Both the position numbers and the translations under genes were made by a program. The notes beneath the pieces were generated by a model. The model searched no databases, was not told where the DNA came from, and worked only from the letters and a program-made list of their open reading frames with translations. From Bacillota bacterium (GTDB taxonomy: Bacteria; Bacillota; Clostridia; Oscillospirales; Ruminococcaceae): 12,479 nucleotides of DNA. How positions within the stretch are numbered: position 1 is the stretch's first letter; each line of letters begins with the position of its first letter. The stretch is taken from assembly GCA_023457175.1 (NCBI GenBank), contig JAEWMM010000263.1, forward strand, positions 1-12,479, read 5' to 3'. This document shows positions 6,322 through 12,479 of this stretch, piece by piece.

Positions 6322-8498
6322 ACGACAGCCAATCATTTTCAATCGAAGATCTAAAACGTTTTATTCTTCAGACCGGCAAAAGCTATAATCTGGAGGTTAT
6401 TGAGCGCGCCTATCAGATGGCGGCCGACGCCCACGGCGACCAGAAGCGCCGCTCGGGCGAGCCGTATATCATCCACCCGCTGGCTGTCGCCAAAATTCTC
6501 GTCGAGCTGGGAATGGACACCGAATCGGTCGCCGCCGCGCTGCTGCACGATGTGGTGGAGGATACCGACATCGAGATGGCGGTCATCAAAAAAAGCTTTG
6601 GCAACGATGTGGCGCTTTTGGTGGGCGGCGTGACCAAGCTGGGGCGCATTCCGTACTCCTCCAAGGAGGAGCAGCAGTCTGAGAACCTGCGCAAGATGCT
6701 GCTGGCGATGGCGCAGGACATCCGCGTCGTCATCATCAAGCTGGCCGACCGGCTGCACAACGCCAGAACCTTTCAATATCTCGCTGATGAAAAGCGACGC
6801 TATAAGGCGCTTGAGACGATGGAGATTTACGCCCCGATCGCCGACCGCCTCGGCATCCGCCGCATCAAGGAGGAGCTTGAGGATATCTCGCTGCGTTATT
6901 TGGACCCCATCGCCTACGCCGAAATTGAAAGCCAGCTTGCCGCGCGCGAGCAGCGCCAGCAGTTTTTAGCCAGCATCAAGCAGCGCATTTTTGAGCGCGT
7001 CAAATCCGAGCATCCTAACGCCTATATCGAGGGGCGCGTCAAGAGCATCTACGGCATCTACCGCAAGGTGTATATGCAGGGGCGCGGCTTTGATGAGGTT
7101 TTTGATATTTACGCCGTGCGCATCATCGTTGATTCGGTCATTGAGTGCTACAATATTCTGGGTATCATCCACGACATGTTCCGGCCTATTCCGAACCGCT
7201 TTAAGGACTATATTTCGACTCCGAAGCAGAACATGTACCAGTCGCTGCATACCACTGTGTTCGATAAGGAAGGCATTCCGTTCGAGACGCAGATACGCAC
7301 TTGGGATATGCATTACACGGCGGAGTACGGTATTGCGGCGCACTGGAAGTACAAGGTCGGTATTCAGGGCAAGGATAAGCTGGAGGAGCGCCTGTCCTGG
7401 GTGCGCCAGCTCATCGAAAACCAGCAGGACGGCGAGGGCGCCGAGGATATTGTCAGCTCGATCAAATCCGACATTGCCCCTGAGGAGGTTTTTGTCTTTA
7501 CCCCCAAGGGCGACGTCATCAGCCTGCCCGCCGGGGCCACCGTGCTGGATTTTGCCTACGCGATTCACTCGGCGGTCGGCAACCGCATGACCGGCGCCCG
7601 CATCGACGGTAAGATCGTCTCGATCGACACTGAGGTGCAGACCGGCATGATTGTCGAGATCATCACCTCCAACTCCAAGACACAGGGCCCTAACCGCGAC
7701 TGGCTCAATATTGTCAAAACGACCGAGGCCCGCAACAAAATACGGGCGTGGTTTAAAAAGGAGCGCCGCGAGGAAAATATTCTCGAAGGCAACGCGATGA
7801 TCGACCGCGAGTTCAAGCGCGCCAGCATCGTGCTTACCGACGAGCAGCGCGAACAGCTGCTGACCGCCGAGGCCAAGCGCCAGCACCTGAACACCGCCGT
7901 TGACCTTGCGGCGGCATTGGGCTATGGCGGGCTGCCGTTTTCGCGCATTATGCCGCACCTGCGCGAGGAATACGCCCGGCTTTACCGGCCTGAACCGGCG
8001 CCCACCACCATCGCCGTCAAGCCCAAAAAGGAGCGCAAAGATTCCTCCGGTGTCATTGTCGAGGGGCTTGAGGGCTGTTTGGTCAAATTTTCAAAATGCT
8101 GCAATCCGCTGCCGGGGGATAATATCATCGGCTTTGTCACCCGCGGGTACGGCGTTTCAATTCATAAGCGCGACTGCGCTAATGTCGTCTCGGCCATGAA
8201 CGACGAGTCGCAGCGCGAGCGCTGGGTGCGCTGCGAATGGGCGACCACCGTCAAGGAGACGTTCCAGTCCTCTATCGAGGTCATTGGCAACAACCGTTCC
8301 GGCCTTTTGGCCGAGCTGAGCATCCTCTTGAGCAATATGCGCATTTCGCTGCATTCCTTCATGGCCAAGGAGCTAAAGGACGGCCGTCTGAGCTTTAACA
8401 TCACAATGGCTGTTACCGATTTAAACCAGCTACACTATGTTCTTGCACAGATTAAAAAGATTCCGGGTATTATTTCGGTGGATCGCATTTCGGGCTGA
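6318..8498 (+). CDS. relA: Bifunctional (p)ppGpp synthetase/hydrolase, RelA/SpoT family
   Basis: This enzyme makes and destroys the stringent-response alarmones (p)ppGpp, using ATP and GDP/GTP for synthesis. The product is 726 residues, the usual length for a long RSH. The N-terminal HD hydrolase domain has H53, H77-D78 and D144, the metal and catalytic set. The synthetase domain carries R294-F-K-D297 (the RxKD form expected of bifunctional enzymes rather than the ExDD of synthesis-only RelA), 'YQSLHTTVF' and E323-x-Q325. A TGS domain starts near 391, a Cys pair (C594-C595, 'KCCNPLPGD') marks the zinc-finger/conserved-cysteine domain, and an ACT domain ends the protein (about 655-726). So both activities should be present. 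ATG 6318 overlaps the recJ stop by four bases; AAGGAG at 6297-6302 is 15 bases away, longer than usual, so translation probably depends on coupling to recJ. Confidence 0.96.
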   Translation: MNDSQSFSIEDLKRFILQTGKSYNLEVIERAYQMAADAHGDQKRRSGEPYIIHPLAVAKILVELGMDTESVAAALLHDVVEDTDIEMAVIKKSFGNDVALLVGGVTKLGRIPYSSKEEQQSENLRKMLLAMAQDIRVVIIKLADRLHNARTFQYLADEKRRYKALETMEIYAPIADRLGIRRIKEELEDISLRYLDPIAYAEIESQLAAREQRQQFLASIKQRIFERVKSEHPNAYIEGRVKSIYGIYRKVYMQGRGFDEVFDIYAVRIIVDSVIECYNILGIIHDMFRPIPNRFKDYISTPKQNMYQSLHTTVFDKEGIPFETQIRTWDMHYTAEYGIAAHWKYKVGIQGKDKLEERLSWVRQLIENQQDGEGAEDIVSSIKSDIAPEEVFVFTPKGDVISLPAGATVLDFAYAIHSAVGNRMTGARIDGKIVSIDTEVQTGMIVEIITSNSKTQGPNRDWLNIVKTTEARNKIRAWFKKERREENILEGNAMIDREFKRASIVLTDEQREQLLTAEAKRQHLNTAVDLAAALGYGGLPFSRIMPHLREEYARLYRPEPAPTTIAVKPKKERKDSSGVIVEGLEGCLVKFSKCCNPLPGDNIIGFVTRGYGVSIHKRDCANVVSAMNDESQRERWVRCEWATTVKETFQSSIEVIGNNRSGLLAELSILLSNMRISLHSFMAKELKDGRLSFNITMAVTDLNQLHYVLAQIKKIPGIISVDRISG

Positions 8499-8513
8499 AA
8501 GGTGATTTGATTT

Positions 8514-8975
8514 ATGAGAGCCATATTGCAGCGGGTGCGCCGTGCCGAGGTTTCGGCAGACGGCCGGACCGTAGGGCAGACCGACGCAGGCTATCTGATA
8601 TTGCTCGGCGTCAAAATAGGCGACACCGAGAAAGAGGCGCGCTTTCTCGCGAAGAAAACCGCCGAGCTGCGCGTCTTTACCGATAATGATGGAAAAATGA
8701 ATCTTTCGCTGCTCGACGTCGGCGGAAGTGCCTTGGTCGTCAGCCAGTTCACGCTCTATGCCGACTGCAAAAAGGGTCGGCGTCCCGCGTTTATCAACGC
8801 CGAGCGCCCGCCGCTGTCCGAGGATTTGTACCTGCGCTATGTGGACTTTTTGCGCGAGGCGGGCGTTACACAGGTAGAGACCGGCGCATTTGGCGCACAC
8901 ATGCTGGTTTCATTAGAAAACGACGGGCCGGTGACCATCCTGCTCGACACCGACGAGATTATGCCAAGACATTAA
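8514..8975 (+). CDS. dtd: D-aminoacyl-tRNA deacylase
   Basis: Dtd removes D-amino acids (and glycine from mischarged tRNA-Ala) from tRNA, a proofreading step in the cytoplasm; it works as a homodimer through backbone contacts. The product is 153 residues, standard length. The N-terminal 'MRAILQRVRRAEV', the signature S77-Q78-F79-T80-L-Y and the cross-subunit G138-P139 motif ('NDGPVT', 136-141) are all present. AAAGGTGA (8498-8505) lies 8 bases before ATG 8514, and the gene follows relA after 15 bases. The relA-dtd pair is common in Firmicutes. Confidence 0.96.
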   Translation: MRAILQRVRRAEVSADGRTVGQTDAGYLILLGVKIGDTEKEARFLAKKTAELRVFTDNDGKMNLSLLDVGGSALVVSQFTLYADCKKGRRPAFINAERPPLSEDLYLRYVDFLREAGVTQVETGAFGAHMLVSLENDGPVTILLDTDEIMPRH

Positions 8976-8999
8976 TGCTATATAAGGGAGGGCTATTCC

Positions 9000-9638
9000 A
9001 TGAAGCTTTTGCACACAACGCTGGGGCCTATATCCACCAACTGCTATTTTGCGATTGATCCGAACGGTGAGACCGCTATCATTGATCCGGGCGCCAACCC
9101 GGCCAGGGTCAACCAGATCATTGAGGAGAACAACCTCAAGCCCAAATATGTCCTGCTGACCCACGGCCACTTTGACCACATCGGCGGGGCGAAGGGCATT
9201 GTTAAAAAGCATCCGGACGTCAAGATCGTCATTGGCGAAAAGGATGCCTCCATGCTGCCCGCCGCTATCAAGAATGCCAACTGGCGGCAGTTTATCAAGG
9301 ATGAGGATTATCTCGATTTGAAAGCCGACATTCTCGCACGCGAAGGCGACGAATTTACGGTGGGGGAGATGACCTTCCGCGTCATCGAAACACCCGGTCA
9401 CACCCGCGGCGGTGTCTGTTACATCTGTGAAGATTTTATTTTCTCGGGCGATACGCTTTTTAAGCACGAATGCGGCAGAACCGACCTTGACGGCGGCGAT
9501 TACCCGACCATTTTGCGCTCGCTTAAAAAACTGCACGACCTGCCCGGCGACTACAACGTGCTGCCCGGCCACGACGAGCTGACCACGCTCGGCGAAGAGC
9601 GCCGCTACAACCCCTATATGAGAGAAGCGCTTAAATGA
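9000..9638 (+). CDS. MBL-fold metallo-hydrolase, glyoxalase II-like
   Basis: The product is 212 residues with the complete dinuclear metal site of the metallo-beta-lactamase fold: H55-x-H57-x-D59-H60 ('THGHFDHIGG'), H134 ('TPGHTRGG'), D151 ('SGDTLF') and H191 ('LPGHDELT'). The short form resembles the YcbL/hydroxyacylglutathione-hydrolase-like group, but the long substrate-binding C-terminal domain of true glyoxalase II is missing, so its substrate is unknown. AAGGGAGG (8984-8991) sits 8 bases before ATG 9000. Its stop overlaps the hemZ start as ATGA (9635-9638). No signal peptide is seen. Similar MBL genes between dtd and hemZ are frequent in Clostridia. Confidence 0.92.
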   Translation: MKLLHTTLGPISTNCYFAIDPNGETAIIDPGANPARVNQIIEENNLKPKYVLLTHGHFDHIGGAKGIVKKHPDVKIVIGEKDASMLPAAIKNANWRQFIKDEDYLDLKADILAREGDEFTVGEMTFRVIETPGHTRGGVCYICEDFIFSGDTLFKHECGRTDLDGGDYPTILRSLKKLHDLPGDYNVLPGHDELTTLGEERRYNPYMREALK

Positions 9639-11134
9639 TTTTGATGACCCGTGGCTTTACCCACACTTATGAAATAGAAATGCTCGCGCGCATGCTGTTC
9701 CCGGCGCTGTCTTTAATGCCGGCGGAGGCGCTGCCGCAGCTCGATGCCGCGCAGGATTATCTGCTGGCCGAGATGGCGGCGGATGCCACCTGCGACGACG
9801 GCGATTGGCGGCTTATGGTGACGCTGCGCCGCGGCGGCAGCCTGTACACCGGAGAGGAAGCATCAAAACCGGATATTTCAGAAAAAGAGCGGGTGGTAGC
9901 ACTCGCTCGCGTTTTATACGGCACGGCGCTTCAAAGCGGCTGCCGTGCATTGCGTTGGGGTATTTTGACCGGCATTCGCCCGGTTAAGCTTTTCCACTCA
10001 CTGGCCGCACAGGGTCTGACCGAGCAGGAGGCCAACGCGCAGCTTTGCGCCCGTTACCTGCTCACCGAGGAGATGGCGCAGCTTGCCCAGACGATCAGAC
10101 GCTCTGAAAAACGCATCAACGACCAAAGCCTGCCGATGGGCTTTAGTCTGTATATTTCAATTCCATTTTGCCCGCAGCGGTGCAGCTATTGCTCGTTTGT
10201 ATCTCAGTCTGTGGACAGAATGCGGCCGCTTGTTGCGCCCTACGTCGAGCAGCTTTGCGCTGAAATTGCCGAGATCGGCCAAATTGCAAAGCGGTTGGGT
10301 TTGACGCTGCAAACTATTTATTTTGGCGGCGGCACGCCGACAACGCTCTCTGCGGAACAACTTACCAAGATATTTTTACAAATTGATAATGCTTTTGACC
10401 GATCAAATCTGTTAGAATATACAGTAGAGGCCGGACGACCCGACACAATTGACCGTGAACGACTGCTGGCGTTGAAGGCGGCCGGTGTGACGCGCCTGAG
10501 CGTCAACCCCCAGACCATGAACGATGATGTGCTATCCGCCGTGGGCAGAAAACACACCGCCGGGCAGGTGGTGGAGGCGTTCGCGCTCTCGCGCGAAATC
10601 GGCTTTGAGAGCATCAACATGGATCTGATTGCGGGCCTGCCGGGGGATACCCCCGAAAGCTTTGAAAATTCGCTCAAAAAGGTGCTGGCGCTGAATCCGG
10701 ACAATATCACGGTGCATACGCTGACATTAAAGCGCGCCAGTGCGCTGTCCGAAGACCCGGCGGCGGTCGCAGAACAGTATGCGCGGCATGCGCAGGTGGC
10801 TCAAATGGGCGACACGGCGCGGCGGCTGATCTGCGCGGCGGGGTATGCGCCTTATTATCTCTACCGCCAGAAAAACGCGGTGGGCAGTCTGGATAACACC
10901 GGCTATGCCAAGCCGGGAAAAGAGGGGCTCTATAACGTCTTTATTATGGATGAGACGCATACGATATTAGCCGCGGGCGCCGGCGCCGTCACCAAGCTGC
11001 GCGCCCCGTATGGAGAGGCTATTGAGCGAATCTACAATTTTAAATATCCGGCCGAATACCTCTCGCGCTACGAGATACTATCGAATCGTAAGGAAAGGGT
11101 GAAGCAATTTTATGAAAATCATCAGCAAGGTTAA
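9635..11134 (+). CDS. hemZ: Radical-SAM coproporphyrinogen III dehydrogenase HemZ
   Basis: HemZ is an oxygen-independent coproporphyrinogen III oxidase-like radical-SAM enzyme in haem synthesis. The product is 499 residues, close to the roughly 500 of the Bacillus protein and longer than HemN/HemW because of an N-terminal region of about 165 residues. The 4Fe-4S/SAM motif is C179-x3-C183-x2-C186 ('CPQRCSYC'), preceded by 'YISIPF'. 'YFGGGTPT' follows near residue 229, then 'EAGRPDTI', 'RLSVNPQTM' and 'NMDLIAGLPGDT'. Haem-oxidase activity is not certain: some clostridial homologues occur without a full haem pathway, and none is visible here. ATG 9635 overlaps the upstream stop by four bases, with no strong ribosome site, pointing to translational coupling. 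Its last 23 bases overlap the next gene. Confidence 0.92.
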   Translation: MILMTRGFTHTYEIEMLARMLFPALSLMPAEALPQLDAAQDYLLAEMAADATCDDGDWRLMVTLRRGGSLYTGEEASKPDISEKERVVALARVLYGTALQSGCRALRWGILTGIRPVKLFHSLAAQGLTEQEANAQLCARYLLTEEMAQLAQTIRRSEKRINDQSLPMGFSLYISIPFCPQRCSYCSFVSQSVDRMRPLVAPYVEQLCAEIAEIGQIAKRLGLTLQTIYFGGGTPTTLSAEQLTKIFLQIDNAFDRSNLLEYTVEAGRPDTIDRERLLALKAAGVTRLSVNPQTMNDDVLSAVGRKHTAGQVVEAFALSREIGFESINMDLIAGLPGDTPESFENSLKKVLALNPDNITVHTLTLKRASALSEDPAAVAEQYARHAQVAQMGDTARRLICAAGYAPYYLYRQKNAVGSLDNTGYAKPGKEGLYNVFIMDETHTILAAGAGAVTKLRAPYGEAIERIYNFKYPAEYLSRYEILSNRKERVKQFYENHQQG

Positions 11135-12053
11135 AAATTCGCGTATCGATGTCGCCGAAATCAATGCACTGGCGCAAAATCCGACCGGTTTTATCGCCTA
11201 TTGCGAAAAGGGCTACTTTGATCAGATAAACGAAATTGTCGAGCAGGTTCTGGCAAGCAACGGGCGCTACCGTGTGATATTGCTGGCGGGCCCTTCCTCG
11301 TCCGGCAAGACGACGACCGCCCACAAGCTGTCGGAGGGGTTTGCAAAAAACGGCGTTCACGCGCCGGTGGTATCGCTGGATGATTTCTTCTTAGGAATCG
11401 CCAGCTACCCTAAGCTGCCCGATGGTACGCCTGACATGGAGACGGTTGAGGCGCTGGATCTGCCGCTTATTAACGAGACGCTGGCCTGCCTGCTGGGGCA
11501 GGGGCGCGCGACATTTCCGGTTTTTGATTTTACCAACAGCGTCCGCTCACCCGAGACGAATGTCATCGAGCTCGGAGAGCGCGGCGTGCTGATTGTAGAG
11601 GGGCTGCACGCGCTTAATCCCAGACTCGTGGAGGTGCTCGACCCCAACGTGTTGTACCGCGCCTATGTGAGCACCCGCACCAAGTATACCGATGGCGAGA
11701 CCGAGGTGCTGACCCCGAAGGACGCAAGACTGATCCGCCGCATGGTGCGGGATCATAACTTCCGCAACCGCTCTCCGCTTGAGACGCTCTTGGCGTGGGA
11801 GGATGTGCTCGACGGCGAGGAAAAGTACATCTACCCCTTCAGGGATGGTGTGGATTATAAAATTGATTCCTCGCTGGATTACGAGGGCTGTGTTTTCCAC
11901 CACTACATACTGCCGATGATCGAATCCTTAAAAGACGACAGGGTCTATTCCGGAAAGGTCAAGCAGATTGTCGACCTGCTTGAGGCGTTTGACGACCTTG
12001 ACTACCATCATATCCCCGAGGATTCGCTGCTGCGGGAGTTCATTGGAAACTAG
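11112..12053 (+). CDS. Uridine-kinase-family P-loop nucleoside kinase
   Basis: The product is 313 residues. A Walker A motif G60-PSSSG-K66-T67 is followed by D90-D91-F-F ('SLDDFFLG', substrate/metal region) and a Walker-B-like strand 'LIVEGLHALNP' around E163. This pattern fits the uridine kinase/phosphoribulokinase group, where ATP phosphorylates a nucleoside; the actual nucleoside is not readable from sequence. It lacks the long TGS/threonyl-tRNA-synthetase-like N-terminal part seen in many clostridial nucleoside kinases. In its place are about 55 residues ('VAEINALAQNPTGFIAYCEK'). AAAGGGTGA (11094-11102) lies inside hemZ, 9 bases before ATG 11112, so it has its own ribosome site despite the 23-base overlap. 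It is last in the operon; no clear terminator follows before the next promoter. Confidence 0.88.
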   Translation: MKIISKVKNSRIDVAEINALAQNPTGFIAYCEKGYFDQINEIVEQVLASNGRYRVILLAGPSSSGKTTTAHKLSEGFAKNGVHAPVVSLDDFFLGIASYPKLPDGTPDMETVEALDLPLINETLACLLGQGRATFPVFDFTNSVRSPETNVIELGERGVLIVEGLHALNPRLVEVLDPNVLYRAYVSTRTKYTDGETEVLTPKDARLIRRMVRDHNFRNRSPLETLLAWEDVLDGEEKYIYPFRDGVDYKIDSSLDYEGCVFHHYILPMIESLKDDRVYSGKVKQIVDLLEAFDDLDYHHIPEDSLLREFIGN

Positions 12054-12084
12054 GTCTAAAAGCACCAAAAACCTATGATAAGCA

Positions 12085-12113
12085 TTGTATTTTTTGTCCT
12101 ATCGCGGTATAAT
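12085..12113 (+). promoter_or_regulatory. Sigma-A-type promoter for the 12147 gene
   Basis: TTGTAT (12085-12090) and TATAAT (12108-12113) are separated by 17 bases. Transcription would start near 12120, giving a leader of about 27 bases with AAGGGG (12131-12136) 10 bases before ATG 12147. It lies in the 93-base gap after the kinase gene. Confidence 0.75.
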
Positions 12114-12146
12114 ATAAGAACAATACAGTGAAGGGGCGTGGGGTTT

Positions 12147-12479
12147 ATGTCGGCTTTTGGCAGCGTGATGAATATGGTGCGGGATGCTGCAAGTATAGCG
12201 ACTAAAAAAACGGGAACGGCTGTCGAGCTTTCGAAACTGAAGCTTCAGATGATGCAGCTTCGTTCTCAGATGCAGAGCACTTATGAGCGGGTTGGAATAC
12301 TGACCTATGAACAGCAAAAAACAGGAACCGATAATTACGAGCTGATCTCGGTATGCATCAAAGAAATTGATTCGCTTTTGATGCAAATTAATGACCTCAA
12401 CGCCACCATCGCCACGATAAAGGACGGGGTTAAGTGCCCCAACTGCAATACGGCCAATTCCATCGATACCCCCTACTGC
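12147..12479 (+). CDS. Small coiled-coil protein with zinc ribbon, 3' end outside window
   Basis: The frame is open from ATG 12147 to the last base (111 codons), with no stop. I do not recognise a named family. Residues about 24-92 are rich in Leu, Gln, Lys and Glu with heptad-like spacing ('KLKLQMMQLRSQMQ', 'LISVCIKEIDSLLMQIN') and should form a helical coiled coil. Residues 97-111 give C97-x2-C100 and C111, the first half and third ligand of a probable four-cysteine zinc ribbon whose fourth cysteine would be just past the window. No signal peptide or membrane segment is visible in the part seen. The start has AAGGGG at 12131-12136 and its own promoter upstream, so it is a separate transcription unit. 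A coiled-coil plus C-terminal zinc-ribbon layout is common in uncharacterised Firmicute proteins; no function is assigned. Confidence 0.8.
   Translation, partial: MSAFGSVMNMVRDAASIATKKTGTAVELSKLKLQMMQLRSQMQSTYERVGILTYEQQKTGTDNYELISVCIKEIDSLLMQINDLNATIATIKDGVKCPNCNTANSIDTPYC

Noticed and set aside
6966..7958. 330-codon minus-strand open frame opposite relA
   Set aside because: Long antisense frames are expected in GC-rich codon patterns; the plus strand is clearly RelA/SpoT with all motifs, and the minus product has no family features.
12054..12095. Terminator after the kinase gene, from the A-rich and T-rich runs
   Set aside because: Only a six-pair A-T stem could form; there is no GC stem, and the T run overlaps the promoter spacer.

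Overview
The window looks like chromosomal DNA of a fairly GC-rich anaerobic Firmicute of the class Clostridia (Oscillospiraceae/Ruminococcaceae-like). This is inferred from the gene set and order (CdaR-type YbbR protein, COG2509-type flavoprotein, Ddh, then recJ-relA-dtd-MBL-hemZ), from strong AAGGAG-like ribosome binding sites, and from the HemZ form of radical-SAM coproporphyrinogen oxidase. All supported genes lie on the plus strand. I saw no tRNA, rRNA, transposase, integrase, phage gene or CRISPR array.

Layout. (1) 1-525 is the 3' end of a YbbR/CdaR gene, closed by a clear intrinsic terminator. (2) 578-1036 is about 450 bases with no convincing gene. (3) 1037-2644 encodes an uncharacterised FAD-dependent dehydrogenase. 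(4) 2645-4278 holds ddh (meso-diaminopimelate dehydrogenase, 2901-3881) as a single gene between two structured intergenic regions. (5) 4279-12053 is one tight operon: recJ, relA (bifunctional (p)ppGpp synthetase/hydrolase), dtd, a metallo-beta-lactamase-fold hydrolase, hemZ and a uridine-kinase-like P-loop kinase. Three of its junctions are overlaps (4, 4 and 23 bases) and the other two gaps are 15 and 24 bases. (6) From 12085 a good sigma-A-type promoter drives a new gene, cut by the window end, encoding a small coiled-coil protein with the start of a zinc ribbon.

How the genes fit together. Most are housekeeping: cell-wall precursor supply (ddh; CdaR as regulator of c-di-AMP synthesis), DNA repair (recJ), stringent response (relA), translation quality control (dtd) and haem synthesis (hemZ). 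The operon couples repair, stress alarmone and proofreading functions by translational coupling, an arrangement common in Clostridia.

The most unusual signal is not a gene. Two related palindromic elements flank ddh (2704-2779 and 3926-4064). Each contains a middle arm that can pair perfectly or nearly so with either an upstream or a downstream arm. One base in the middle arm differs between the copies, and both partner arms change to match. This could be an RNA or DNA switch or a small intergenic repeat family; the sequence alone does not decide.
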